In this document: one piece after another, positions 24,901 through 39,900 of the stretch
Numbering within the stretch: the first letter of the stretch is position 1
Layout of the letters: each line of letters starts with the position of its first letter
NCBI GenBank assembly: GCA_036571765.1
Contig: BROE01000022.1
Span: forward strand, 12,792,282-12,856,281
DNA length: 64,000 nucleotides
Reading direction: 5' to 3'
Source of the DNA: Plecoglossus altivelis
Lineage: Eukaryota > Chordata > Actinopteri > Osmeriformes > Plecoglossidae
Translations under genes and position numbers: made by a program
The notes under the pieces: model-generated
Told to the model about the DNA's origin: nothing
Databases searched by the model: none
What the model saw: the letters and a program-made list of their open reading frames with translations, nothing else

Positions 24901-27900
24901 TGTTTAGTAAAAGTACCCAATCTTATTGAGTGTGTGAATACACGTGACGTGAACAAAAACACACTCTGCCGCTGGATACAGACAGGTGCTGCAAATTCAT
25001 CTGAACTCCTTTTCAGCCAATAGCAGCCTTAGTTGTGTCACACCAGGGCTGTGATTGGCTGGATCTCTGCACGTCTGTGAAGTCTGTTCTCCCTGGCAAC
25101 CCGACCTGCGAGTGTGACTTGGTTGATCCAGCTAAGTTCTCCGGAGTGTGATCTTAATGTGACTGGGCTGTTACAATGACACAGGAGCTTGGTGGGAGAG
25201 AGAGATGCATGCGTGTGTGTGTGTCTGTGTCTAAGTGTGCGTGTCCTTATGCATGTCAGTGTGTGTCAGTGTGTCCATGTGTTGGTGTGTGTGTATCAGG
25301 TTGTATGTGTATACATTTCTGTGTGTGTCAGTGTATCAATGTGTGTTATTGTGTCTATGTACAGTACATGAGTGGACTACCCTAGCTAGCTATGCAGGGA
25401 GGGGAGAAGTATGGTGCTTTTGTGCTGGAACTCATCAGTGCTGTGATCCCGTGTTGCTGACAGCGTGGACTGCACTGATCCTCACTGAGCTGCCACTGAA
25501 GCAGGCTGGACAGGCTCTCACTGTGTGTGCCTGACATGGCGGGGTGAGGCTGGGGTGATGGAGGGATGAGGCTGTTGTCGCTGACATCAAAGAGAGTGAG
25601 GTTTAAGAGTAAGATAAAGTGTGTAGTTATACACAAGCTACGAGATATTACCTCAACATCAACAGTCCCTCATCCTCCAGCAGTTTGTTTCTCATGTGTT
25701 TCCTGTCAGAGGTGGTGTGTGCATGTGTCAATGTGTGTGTGTGTGTATGTGTGTGTGTTGGCAGCTTTGAAGCAAGTCTGGTTGACAGGCCAGCTGTACA
25801 AATCTGTCTTTAGACGATGTCCCTCCTCTCGTTACTTGCGCATGCTTTGGGCACAGCCATGGTTAGATTTGAAAATACCTAGTCCTGATGAGTGAGTAAA
25901 GAATGAAGGTGAATTCAGATTTTTTAAATACACAGTGCTCTCTATCCTGTCATTGGATATACATAAGGTTTGTGCTGATGTTCGCTGATGTGCGCTGTAT
26001 TGTTGAACAGTGGGAGGTGTCCGTCACATTGACCATGCTGTAAGCGTAGACTATGCTGTTCCACCATAAAGTTTCCCGTCATACTTTGCTTCTGCTCCCA
26101 GGAGTAGACCCCTCGCTACAGACGGACAACCGGATCCAGACGTCCTCCCAGGCTGTCCTTCCAGGGTCAAAGCAGAGCAAGTCCCGAGCTGCCAACTCAC
26201 GGGATGAGCGTTTCAGATCTGGTAAACAGAGAGGATTCAAAACACATAGAGCTTTATTGCCAATGTTTTTGGTAGAACTGTTTTTCACTCATCTGACATG
26301 GCATGTTACATGCTACACACACGCAACAGTCTTAACTACATACTGTAGTACGTGTGCTTGAGGCATCAATATGGCAGTCAGTGTGTGTAAAAAAAATCTG
26401 GAAAATGTATTTATTACTACTTATTTTGCCTGACTGAAGCTTTGTCTCCAGGTCTGCACATATACCACTGTACCATATTACTTAACAAATTGAATCTATT
26501 TTACTAAGCTTCACAACGTCCTAGAAAGGTATGTGGAGGTGTCCGTGTCCTCCCTGGTCAGTAGTAGACAACACAAGTTGTTTGTTTGCAAGATCTCCAT
26601 ACAGAAGCCGTCCAAGCAGCCTTAGCCAAGTACAAAGAGAGGAAGATGCCCATGCCCTCCAAGAGACGCTCCGTGTTGGTCCAGTCCTCTGTAGAGGCAT
26701 GCACGCCCCCAGGTGAGACCTCACTTCCTGTTACCCCCAATCTACTAGGCCTAGCTGGGGGATTTGCTTATGTTGACAGGTGCTGTTGTGCTGTAAACAT
26801 GGATTTATAGTAGGATGGTGTTCTGTTGTGTTCTATTGTCCGAGTTCCGGCTACTGAGGAAAAAAGTGTGGTTTAGTGAATGTTTCTATTCTCCTTGTCC
26901 TGGAGAGAAAGGTTCTCAACCTTCCGATGCAAGTTCAACGTCCCACATCACTTACATAACTAAGGCTTGATCACATAGTTAAAATAGTTTCAGAGTTACT
27001 GGACCTTTAATCTGGTTTTGCAACCGTTCGTGTTGTGTGTGGGACGGAAGATGACTAGTAATGATTCATTTTTCTGTTTTCTTACAAAGCCTTTCTTGAT
27101 GGACATGGAATTGATGGATGTGTGACTGAGAATTGTGTTATATTTTCCCTGTTGTATCTGTCAAAAAAGTCTGCTGTTCAGCTTCAAGTGCTTTGCTGGC
27201 TACCCACTTGCTGCTTCTAGTGAGATTAGCTACTGTGAGTTTAGGCTGGTGGTAATGAACCCTGATCAGGGCCTTGTTGGGGGTCCCTGAGTTCTCCAGA
27301 GTCTCACAAAGATTGCCGTCTGGTGCCGGGGCTGTATGGCTCTCAGAGCTTACAGGGTGTTGAAGCAGCAGCCTTTAGATCCGTTCACACACACGCACAC
27401 ACACACACACACAATCCAGTATTATCAGCATTAGATAATCAATACTCCTGAAATAGTTGTTCTTACAACACTTAATATGCTGTACTCTGTTCTTCTGAAA
27501 TGACGAAGATCCTGGTTCTGAGCAGGTTGACCAGATTATTAAAGTTGAAGTACATCATCAATTGTTATTAAGACATTGTTATATAAGGAACATTTTCAAT
27601 ATTTAAAACATTCAACTTGTAGGCCTGTGTTTTCTTTCATTTCTCTCTCTTATAGACTCGCTCTTTCTCTTTCTCCAACTTTCTTTCCCTTTCCTTTCCT
27701 CTCTGTCTCTATCCCTCGCTTTATGCAGCCTGTGATTTTGCATGTGTGTCTCAATCAAGACTCTGTAACTGATTGCTTTGCTTCTAACCTCCTCAGGGTA
27801 ATTAGCAGACTGATTAATACAATCGCTGCTCCCCCTTATTCTGCAGCATCCATCAGTCTGGGATGCTGTCCCTCCTAGCCCTTTTTGGTCTCTCTGCTTC

Positions 27901-30900
27901 TCTCTCTCCCCCTCTCTCTCTGTCCTTGCCCTCCTCCTCTATCTACCATCTTTCTCTCTATTTCTCTTTCGTTTTACCCTCCTCTCTCTCTTTCTCCTCC
28001 CTCTCCCTCGCAAAGGTCATTGACAATTATTATATTTCCCTGATGAACATTCTTACCCTGCAGTCTCATGGGTGCTCTTATGTGTGTCTCTATGTAGATT
28101 TGTGTGTGTGCGTGTGGAGGGGGGTTATGTAATAGGCGTTCTCATGACTGGGTAGCTTCCCTACGTCTCCTGGCTGAGAAGCGTATGTGAGATACCTCAG
28201 CTTGAGCCTGTGAGCACCGAGTAGCCACATGATTGGCTTCTCAGATCTTCTCGGAATGTAAATCTGTCTGTGGTATCTTCTTATGTAAAGGTATTGATCG
28301 TGGTAGAGGCACAGGACAATCTCAGGCTTAAAGCTGTGCAATGGAACAATTTCAAACTCATGTTATTCCATTTTTATTCTACCTGCCCCTTTTGAAATAG
28401 TGTGCTTGTTTTGATCTACTGCAGTGCCTGGAGGGGGGTACAGTGTTTGTCTGCTGTCTGGCTGGTTCTCTGGGTGTCTTAATGAGTCTAGCAGGAACAT
28501 TGGCTCAGCTGCACTGGATTCATCTAAAACATAACTCTTTAGTTGGATACAGGGGGATTTTATTACAAAGTCACTGGGTTTTGAGGTGTCTCCACACACA
28601 CACACACAAACATTTCCACTGACACATGCACACACAAACACACACACGCGCAACAACAGCTGTGCGGAGAGACAATTAAAGTTAGATAAACACAGTTTGT
28701 CACAAGGGAGGCCGGAGCCTTTATACAGATAGTGAAGGATACGTAACAAAACAGTAGAAGAGAAAACACTGTAGAGTCAATTAAAAGCTAATGCTAGTGT
28801 TTGGAATTTAAATTGGAAGAGTTTATGAAAACATTCATAAACGTTGCACATGCATCTATCTGTCACCTCCTGGTCACCTCCATCTCCATCTAGCTCATCT
28901 GGTCCTGTCCATCCCTCCCTGTCTCTGGTCTACACATCAATGAAAACACTATACTATGTCGTTATATAAATGGTAAAGTACACAAGTATATATCTGCATG
29001 TAGAGGGTATAGTATTATATAGAGTGTTTTCCATATGCATACTGTATATCAATAAATGTTGTATAAAAATATATATATATCAGTATAGTGATATGTAGTA
29101 TATATCAGTATATGGAGTGTATGGGAAACACGTGTATGTCTGTATACTGACATGTAGTATATATCAGTATATAGTGTCAAGTATACAGGTATATGTGAGT
29201 ATATGGAGTGTAAAGTATTCAAGTATATATCTGTATATGGACATGTAGGGCATAGCCGTATATAACCAGTACACTGAGGATGACAAGCCTTCATGAGCCG
29301 GTGAACCATGTTGCTATAATAAAACCCCGATGTCAATCATCAACCTCATCCTCCTGTCCCTCTCTCTCTTGGTGTTCTGTCCCTGTGACCTTATGACCTT
29401 AATCCCCTGACCTTCACCCTGACTCTGCTGCCTGTATCTTGACCACACAGACACTTCCTCTGCGTCGGAGGACGAGGGCTCGCTGCGGCGCCAGGGACGG
29501 CTACACACCACCTCCACGCCCTACCAGGGTGCCCACTCCACTGTCGAGCACTGGTTTAACCGCGTCATCCAGGGCTCGTCCACATCATCCTCAGCCTCAT
29601 CCACATCATCCCACCCGGGAGGGAGGGCTGCCCACACGGTTGTCGCCAACGCCAACGCCGCCGTCACGGCCCTGGCTGACCTCATGGCACACACCCAGCT
29701 AGGTCAGTGACCAGTCAGCATGTTCCATCCAGATGGAGACCCGCCCCCTTTATAGATACACCCTCACTGAGTCCTGCTCTTGGACAGAGAGTGTACCATG
29801 AGCATCCCAACAGAGACGCACAGAAAGGTAGTAGATTAGGTAACTTTGTGCTTATCCTGCTGGCTCGTCAGACATCACCGATCCCTCTTTTCTGAAATGG
29901 AGATAGAGACTTCTCTCTTCTGAGATAGAGACTCCTGCCTTCTGGAGGTAGAGACTCCTGCCTTCTGGATATAGAAACACTTGTCTTCTGTAGGTTGAGA
30001 CTCCTCTTATCTGGAGACAGAGACTCCTTCCCTCTAGAAGTAAAGACTTCTTCTTTCCGGAGATATAGACTCCTCCCTTTTAGAGCGATAGAGATCGATA
30101 GTCAGATAAAGAGAAAGACAGAGAGCTAAAAATTGAAAGCAAGGGAGACAGACAGGGAGGGGGTAATATAGAAAGAGCGAGGGAGAGAGAAACAGAAATA
30201 GAGATTTGTATCCTCTCTTAATCCTTACCTATTCAGGTACCTATTCCTTCTATTCTGTTTTATTCCTTAACTATTTGTCGCCTGACACACCCCTCGACCC
30301 CCACCAACTCCCCACTAAATTTGCACTTGTGCTGTCCTGCCGGTAAGTCCAGGGTAGAACACTGAGCATGACAGAGATAAATAAAAAGATGTTCATTCAT
30401 AGACTTAATCAGAATTATAAATGAATGAATCTGATTACACAAGACATAAACATAGCTTACTAAAACTGTTCTTGGCCAGAAACAGACAACAATGTCAGTG
30501 AGTGGATAAACTAGCCTGGCATCACCAGACCAGTTTGCAAATGTGTTTTTCTCTGAAACCTCTCAGCACAGTTTAGTGATTCAAGTAGGATCAACAGGCA
30601 GGGACCAAAAACTCAGTGGAAGCACAAGAATTGGTTGGATGCAACCAATCAGAGCAACAAAATATCTTCTTGTTTGTTTGAAAAAAAACCTCATCGACGG
30701 TTCTCTTCTGTTCTGTCATTGTATCAAACTCGTCCCATTTTAGATAAACGGTTGTGGATTTGCCAGGCACATTTAATGCCAGTAGGAAATCTGTTTGAAA
30801 GGGAGGGTATCCAGACCCATCTGCTACAGCAGACATGAGCTTGCAGATTGGTCGGCTTCCCAAGCTAGGGGAAGATAGATTGGAACTGTAAATTGTAAAT

Positions 30901-33900
30901 GAAAACCCCATTTAACAGCTTTACTTATACAATTGCAGATACAGACAGAGCACCCCTCTCTTCAGCTCATTAACACACACACTGTTCATACTAAGTGGAC
31001 CTCAGACCTGACCTTAAGGACAGCCCTGACCTTTTGAACTCCCAACATTCCCCTCCCATCATCACAGATAACCACTCGGCCCCCCCGGACGTGACTGGCC
31101 TATCAGAGCGCTCGCTGCATGGCGAGTCTCCCCAGGTGGGCTCCGTCAGGGGGCTCCCCCGGGGCTTCAACCACGCCAGTGCCATGGAGACTGCAGATGG
31201 TGAGTTCCACACAGCTCACCCCGCAGCAACCCGATTTCCATAGCAACAGAGCACACTTCCCCCATCTCTACCTCCCACTCCCCATCTCCTTCAGATGTCC
31301 TGTGCATGTATGTGTCCGAGAGAGTGTGGTTGTGTGTGTATTTTAAGAGTGAATGATGGGTAGACAATCACAGTTTCTACTTTTTTTATGCTGAAGGGAG
31401 TCATAGTCTGGGTCAAACCTCCTTTTGCATACACACACACACAATAACACACCCAAACATCAAATTGCCATTAACAAGCTTGACAGGATAGAGAACTTAG
31501 GTCATCATACAGTACATTTACGTGCCATATAATTGCCATTTTTATCCAAAGTGACGTGCAGTCAATAGTGTGGTGTCAGTGTCTGCGTGACCACTTCCTC
31601 TCCTCTGACCCTGGAGTGTCTCTCCTCTGACCCTGACATGTCTCTTCCTTGACCCTGGAGTGTCTCTCCCCTGACCCTGACCCTGGAGTGTCTCTCCCCG
31701 GACCCTGACATATCTCTCCTCTGACCCTGACCCTGGAGTGTCTCTCCCCTGACCCTGACGTGTCTCACCTCTGACCCTGACCCTGAAGTGTCTCTCCCCT
31801 GACCCTGACTTGTCTCTCCTCTGACCCTGACCCTAGAGTGTCCTTCTTCTAACCCTGAACCTGGCTCATCTCTCCTCCAGCTACAGAGTTTGACTGGAGA
31901 GCTGATGGAGCCCTTGGTGTAACACCTGGTATTTATATCCATCCTTACAGCTCTGCGTGTGAGTGTTAGGGTGTGTGTGCATGTGCCTCTGCTTTCACGC
32001 CAACTGACTGTCCATATGTCAGATGTGTGTATGTGTGGTAATATGAGCAGGACTGTAGGCCTTAAATGGCACATTTAACAAACTACGCCAGATTTATTTC
32101 TGTGTATCTGACTGTTTGGTCTTGTGCAGCTTAACAGTTCAAAATTGTTTACTGTTGGGATACGAAAGGTTGTGTTTTGGCTTCTTGATGTATGTGTTTG
32201 ACATTACAGGGCTTACGTCAGTTGTTGACTAATAGAAAGCATTTCTTTCAAGTAATGGGTCTGCTTAAAGTTAACTTAGTTGTCATTAACAACAAGAGTG
32301 TGGGGTCCAAGCCCCCCTGATCTCAGATGAGCACTGTCTTTGACAAGGCTGGATTGTAATTCTCCTTCCAGGAGTTCCGTTGACCCCTGTCCTGGCTCAC
32401 TACAGCACCACCATAGGCTGGAGGGGCCGGGTCAGGGTGGAGGGAAACCGGACAGCCAGAGCTAGGGAATGACGGATGACGGGACTAGGGCTTAGGGATG
32501 CTGGAGGGACAGAGGAGGAGCATGGCTTGGGAGGGAGTGGAGACTGGGTGGGGTGTGCAGTGGAGACTGGGTGGGGTGTGCAGTGGAGGCTGGGCGGGAT
32601 GTGGAGTAGAGGCTGTATAGGGTGTGGAGGCTGACAGACTGCAGCTGTGGCCCCAGCCTCCAGTTTGAGACAGAGTCTCATCAATGTCACAGCATCCGTG
32701 GAAGAATGTGGTATTCTTCCACAAATAGCCTCATCCTCCAAGGGACAGAAGCAAGTGTGGGATGCTCTCTCTGCACTGTAGGAAAAAGGACAAAAACCTC
32801 TCCTGTGTTTCCTCTGTCTACCTGTTTTCTTGTATTGCTTTCTTCAACATGCTTTAAAGTTATCAGTCTGTGTTTACTTCTGCCCACTTGTACTGATGTG
32901 TTTTCAAGTTGTTACTGCCATGTTTTATGTTGACACACAGCTACATTCAGGTCACACTCCAAACAAATTTGATATATTTTTGCATTTAGACGAGACAACA
33001 ATTTGGAACAGGCATTTCTTGTTTCGGCAACAGAGGCAGATCCATCCATCCTCTAATGTAAATGTAGCAGGACTGTTGCTGGTGCTGCGTTTAAATGAGC
33101 GTTTTAAAACAGGTATCTCAGAAAGGTTCTTCATGAATTACTCATGGAGTGACTGAGGACCCTTGTGTTGCTAGGTTGCAGCCGTCTCTTCTCAGACTCT
33201 CTGAGTCCTCTAGTCATCAGGTCATTTGTCTCCAGGGAGCATGCTCAGTAGCAGCCGCTCTCCCTGACCTCCAGGTGACTGGAGAGGGCAGGAGTGTCAG
33301 CGTGATTGACAGCTGGGTGATGGGTCTGTCTCATTAGCACAGTGACCCTTTCTCTTGTATTCTGATATCTTCCTCCTTTCCTCCCTTCCCCACCGCCTAT
33401 ACATACTTCCATCCCATATCTCTGTTCCCGAACCCGTCAATCTGTTCTTCATATCCCTTTATCCTTACCCATCCCCAACTTCATCTTCCTATTTTACATC
33501 TTATCTCACCTTCTTCTTGTCTGCGTCTTTACTTTTCCCTCTCCTTCTACATCTTTCTGTCTGTGTCTCAATTTTTTTCCACATGGCCTTCCTCTGTCTA
33601 CCTGTTTTTATTCATTCTCACCTCCACGCCACCCTCCATATCCGCATCTCGCCCCCCTGGGGGTTAATGTTCCCACCACCCCACCCGGCCACCATTCCCC
33701 CCCCCCTCCCTCCGTTGGTGGACAGGTGTTCCTGTCAACAGCAGAGTATCCTCTAAGATCCAGCAGTTACTGAACACCCTGAAGAGACCCAAGAGGCCCC
33801 CGCTACGGGAGTTTTTTGTGGACGACTGTGAGGAACTCCTGGATGGTGAGGGGGGTGGAGGTGGAAGGGGGTTCACAGCTAGGGTAGTGTGAGGGTTAGG

Positions 33901-36900
33901 GCTACAGAAAGGCATACGCAAACACACGCACTACCAAACTCACACATTCAACACATGCATACAGCCACCCACACATGCCTACCAAAACACTCTCACACAC
34001 AAAAACCGAGTTCTGTATGAGTATGCACAGATCAATAACCATACTGTCCCTGCACTAACCAACATTAGCGACTTTGAACAATAACCTAACACGTTCCCTC
34101 TCCCTTCCCGGACTTGTAGTCCAGCAGCCAGACCCCAACCAGCCGCGGGCAGAGGGGCAGCAGATGAGCCCCCTGGGCGGGGACCCCCTGGGGGTGGGGA
34201 CCAACTGGCCCCCCTCCTTGCCTGCAGCTCTCCATCGCTGGGGCACCATCCAGCCCAAGAGCCCCTGCCTCACGGCTCTGGACAACGCTGGGAAGCCTGT
34301 CTACACCCTTACCTACGGTAGGTACCTTCACACCACACTGGGGATTAAGCAAGACAAAGCGTGTCACCGACAGAAAGACAGCCTAATGTATGGACAGACA
34401 GACAGAACATGAGAGAGTGGTTACATTGTTAAAAGTTATGGTTGTATGTGTGTTTCTCAAGGTAAGCTGTGGACTCGGAGTGTGAAGCTGGCTTACACCC
34501 TCCTGAACAAGCTAAGCACCAGGAGTGAACCACTGCTGATGCCTGGTGACCGGGTACGAGCTGAACACACACAGCTCACACACTCCTCCTACACGAACAC
34601 TCCTCACACATACATGTGTGTTAGTGTGTGTGTGAAGCAGGTAAGTCTGTAGTTCTTGAATGGCACATTTACCAAACTACTCTGGGATTCCTTTGTGTGT
34701 ACGTGTGTGTGTGTGTAGGTTGCTCTGGTGTTCCCCAACAATGATCCTGTGATGTTCATGGTAGCGTTCTATGGCTGCCTGATAGCAGAACTAGTGCCTG
34801 TGCCTATCGAGGTGCCCCTCACACGCAAGGTAAACACACACACTCACAAGGTAAACACGCACTCACAAGGTAAACACAAGTTGAGACGCACACACAAAGT
34901 AAACAGACAACTCCTCACCCAAACACACAATTGAAATAGATAAGCACCTAATACACAGATACACACTCAAAGCACACAAACAATTTATCAGTCACGCACA
35001 CACATACACACACATACAGTATACATACACACATACATACACCCATTCGCAAGGTAAACAGACAGTTCTTCAGTCCCACACACTTACACGCAAACACACA
35101 TACGTGCTAAGCAGACAACCCCTCTCCTACACACAGCCTACAGCTTCTAGTTGTCACAGCAAAGTCTATCAAATAAAATGGTATGGATCCTAGGGAACCT
35201 ATTTGCAGTTTCACAGGAGTGTTTGCTCAGTTCATGTGCTTATGTTGCCTAAATCACCTTATTGCACACAAGTTACTGGTCTGAGCTCTGCTATGCCATT
35301 CTGAGCTCCAACTGAAAGGTCAACAGCGCCCCCTTCTGCAGCGGCTAGCTTACTAACTTTTTTCCATTTTGACAGGGAAGCTGGCAGGAGATGTGTGTGT
35401 AAAGTGTGGAGGGGGCACGTGTGTATAGAGAGGGTGGGATATGTAAGAGTGACAGTTAGGTAATAGAATCTGAGAGAGTTGTAGAGAGTATACCGCCAAT
35501 TTAGAGTCTCTTCAAAAAGGTTCTAGAGTTGACAACACAATTTGAAATACACGTACTCTGCATCATGCATTCACTCACAAATACCAGCACACTCACACTC
35601 AGCACACACAGATGAGAACTCACACCCAAAACACATGCGCGTTCAAAAGCAACATACAGGCTCAGAAGTAAAACCATTTTTTCTTTCTCCTTTCCTCCTT
35701 TTACAAATAATCTTATCCAAATGTGTTAAAACCCCCAAACAGGTTTAATTATGTCTGAGAGCCAAGACTACAACCTCCTTGATGTCATTACCACCCTTCT
35801 CTTAACCTTCAGGACGCAGGGAGCCAACAGATTGGCTTCCTGTTGGGGAGCTGTGGCGTGACGTTGGCACTGACCACGGACGCCTGCCAGAAAGGACTCC
35901 CCAAAGCTCAGACAGGCGAGGTGGCCACCTTTAAAGGTACGATAAGCCCGGCCCTCACTCTCAACCTTTGCACGATTCTATATTATGGTTTTCACAATCA
36001 TGCTCGCTTGCGTTTCCTTTTACACACGTTGTGTGTGTATGCGTATGTGCGCGTACACAGGTTGGCCACGGCTGCTCTGGTTTGTAACAGACAGTAAACA
36101 CGTCGCAAAGCCCCCTAAAGACTGGCACCCTCTGATACGAGAAGCTAGCGATGACATCGCTTATATAGAGGTAAGTGGAGCCGTGGAAAGCAACTCTTTA
36201 TCTGCTCTTTTGTAATAGAAATATATTTGTTACATGTGTTTGTTTGTCTGTACGTCTCTCTGTGCATTGGTGTGTTTGTGTGTGTGTGTGCATCCAGTAC
36301 AAGACCAGTAAGGAGGGCAGCACCATGGGCATAACTGTGTCCCACTCAGCCATGCTGGCTCACTGCCATGCCCTTACACAGGCCTGTGGCTATACTGAAG
36401 GTAAACACAATATCCTATCAGTCCCTCCACACAACTACTTTCTACCATCTCTGACAGGACAGGGGAGGTGGAGGAAGAGAGGCAGCCTTTATCCTCTGCT
36501 TGGGATAAGGAGGAGGGTAGAGACAATTCTCGCCTGTTGTCCTAGTTCCACCCTCACTAGGGAGCCATGTAGTGTAGTGTAGTATTGTATTTGAGTAGGA
36601 AATGTAGTATTCTAAATGTAGTATTTTAAGTTATGCTGTGTTTATGAAAGATTATAAGGCTGTGTATGTATAATATTGTGAGGTTCTGTTGGTGCATGTT
36701 TTTTTAAGTGAAGCTGTGTTTTTGCTGCAGCTGAAACCATTACCAATGTTCTGGACTTTAAGAGAGACTCAGGGCTGTGGCACGGAGTTCTCACAGTGAG
36801 TCGTTACTTCCTTTGAGTTACACGCACTTACACTTGCATTTATCTGTCTCTCTCTTGCTTACTCCCACAAACACTACTCTTTCCTTCTTGCTCTCTCTAT

Positions 36901-39900
36901 CACACACACTTATCCACTCACTCACTCATACCTGTTCTGCTACCATGCTACGGAAATCATTGTGCTCCGCTGCCGTATCTCCAGCATCATGTGAAGCACA
37001 GTGAAGCGTACCACATAGCGAACCCTGCGACAGCTTCCTTCTCTGTTTGTCTCCTCCTCCTTTCCTTCCCCTCCATCCTACCCTTTGGAACTGGTATTTG
37101 CGGTGACCATGTGGATGTGTTTATGTGTTTGTCTCGTGGGGGTTGCATGGCTGCAGAGTGTGATGAACCGGATGCACGTGATCAGCATCCCCTACTCCCT
37201 GATGAAAGTCAACCCTCTTTCCTGGATCCAGAAAGTTCACACGTACAAAGGTGAGGGCCCCCTTCCTCTTCTACCCCTCCTCTCAGTCTGGCACCCCTCT
37301 CCCCCCTAGACCTCACCCCTCCTCTTACCCCCATGGCCTCTCCACCTCTCCTTCTGCACCTCCCTCACACCCTCACGCCCCTTCCACCTATCCCTCTCCC
37401 ATCTTACATGCCCTCACTTTCTGTCTGGGAGCTGTGTCACACCGGGGGCAGCACTCCATTTCAGAGATGTCCTCCCCTCCTTCCACATCTGGCAATGATA
37501 CGAAGGGAGGGAGCCACAGCTCAGATTATGTTTTACCTCTAGTGACTCCTGTCAGACTTGTGGTTGGGGGTACAAAGATGACATAGTTGAGTGTAGCACC
37601 TTGAGAGAGCTGAAGGGGTTGGTCGATGGTGAAAATATGGGTGGCCAACTCTACATTGGAGGGAAGCTCGGAATTGACTGAGTCTCGCTCAGACCCACTG
37701 ATTGGCTGTTCAGCAGTGTTGGGTCTATTGGGATTGGCTGATGTTTGAGGGTAGCTGTGGTTGGCTTCGTGCGATGTGTAACCATGTTTCTATGACTGTG
37801 TAGCACGAGTGGCAGTGGTGAAGTCCAGGGACATGCACTGGTCCCTGCTGGCTCAGAGAGACCAGAGAGACGTCAGCCTCAGTTCTCTCAGGATGCTCAT
37901 TGTGGCGGATGGAGCCAACCCCTGTGAGTTTGACACACCTTCACACATCTTAACATGCCCACACATACCTTCACACACTGGGTTTGTATGGAAGGGAGGA
38001 GTTGATTTGACGTGGAGTTTTGTTTGTGTATATGTGTGTTTCACCAGGGTCGATATCCTCCTGCGATGCCTTCCTCAATGTGTTCCAGGCCCGGGGGCTT
38101 CGCCCTGAGGTGATCTGCCCGTGCGCCAGCTCTGCTGAGGCTATGACTGTTGCCCTCCGCAGGTATGTGGCTACTACACCCGTTATCCCAGTACATCCCT
38201 CTACAACAATGTTACACCACAGTTACACCTCAAACATAATTTCAACCTCTGACCCTTCTCTTTTCCCCCCTTCTTCCTACCCTTCTCCTTTTTGTCTCCC
38301 CAGGCCCCCAGAGATGGGTGTGCCCCCGCCAGGGAAGGCAGTGCTGTCCATGGGGGGGCTGAGCCACAGTGTGATCCGGGTGGACACTGAGGAGAAGCTG
38401 TCTGTGCTTAGTGTGCAGGATGTGGGTCAGGTCATGCCTGGAGGTACAGCTCATTATACACCCGCAGCTACAGTTATACACCCCCAGCTACAGAGTTATA
38501 CACCCCACAATAGTTATACACCCCAGCTACAGTTTAACATCCCTAACTACAGAGTTATACACCCAGCTACAGGCATATACCCCAGATAAAAGTTTAAGCT
38601 CAGCTACAGATATACACCCCAACTACAGCTATACACCCCAGCGACAGTTTAACATCCATAGCTACAGAGTTATACACGCAGCTAGAGTATATACCCAAGA
38701 TAAAAGTTATACGCTCAGCTACTTATATACACCCCAGCTACAGTTATATACCCCAGCTAAAGTTATATATTCAGCTACGGTTATACATTCAGCTAGTTAC
38801 ACCCCAGCTACAGAGTTATATACTACCTACTACCGTCTTTTACCATCATAGCTTCACACACATTTACACTCCTTCTCACACCTGCACGATGTTGTCATAT
38901 CTTGCTGTCGTGCCCCCGTCCACCTATCTGTCTAATCCTGCCTGTGATGTCCTCACTGTGCACCTACAGCCTTAGCGTGTGTGGTGCGTGTAGAGGGCAC
39001 GCCGCACCTCTGCCAGACAGATGAAGTAGGAGAGATCTGTGTGAGCTCAGGCAGCACTGGTGTGGCCTACTACGGCCTGCCTGGCATGACTAAGAACATC
39101 TTTGAGGTGGGCAGCATCATGCTCATGCAGGCTGGGCATCTGAATGTGTGTATGTATGAGTGTGTGTGTATGTTTGTGTGCTTTTGTGCATGAGCATGTG
39201 TGTGTTGACACAGTATATATAGTCTGTGTTCTCTGGTGTTTCCAGACCATCCCAGTGACTCTATCAGGATCTCCTATCAGTGATCGTCCATTCACCAGGA
39301 CATCTCTTCTGGGCTTCATAGGACCGGTGAGCTCCTCACTGGCCTGTCACTAGCACACTGGCTGCTCTTATGTAGGCTAGTCTCTGCTTTTATATTGGGG
39401 TTCTCCAGCTGTATGTGCTCGTGTGTGTATTTGTGTTCATGTGTGTGTTCCTGTGTGTGTGTGTCTGCATGTATGTGTGTGTGTGTCTGTTTCATCTCCA
39501 GGATGACCTGGTGTTTGTTGTGGGTAAAATGGACGGTTTGATGGTGGTCAGTGGGCGGAGACATAATGCTGATGACGTCGTTGCCACGGCTCTGGCGGTT
39601 GAGCCCATGAAATTTGTCTACAGGGGGAGGTGAGGGCGCTCTCAGCCTGGACTATCTACCAACCTTTTTACCAACCAAAGATTTATGAAAATATATACAG
39701 CACATAGACTTGGTGCAAGGACAGAAATAGCCAGCCAGCAAGCACCATAATCAAACAGCAACCAACCAGCCGGTCAGCCATTGTTGTTGTACCAGTGTTT
39801 TATTGTGTTCCAGGATAGCGGTGTTCTCTGTGTCTGTGCTCCATGATGAGAGGATTGTGGTGGTGGCAGAGCAGAGGCCTGATGCCTCTGAGGAGGACAG

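Noticed and set aside
32400..32741. Minus-strand open frame with Pro/His/Ser repeats
   Set aside because: It translates a short minisatellite in dip2a intron 6.
38444..38830. CRISPR-like repeat array
   Set aside because: Units are adjacent and vary in length with no unique spacers. It is a minisatellite in a vertebrate intron.
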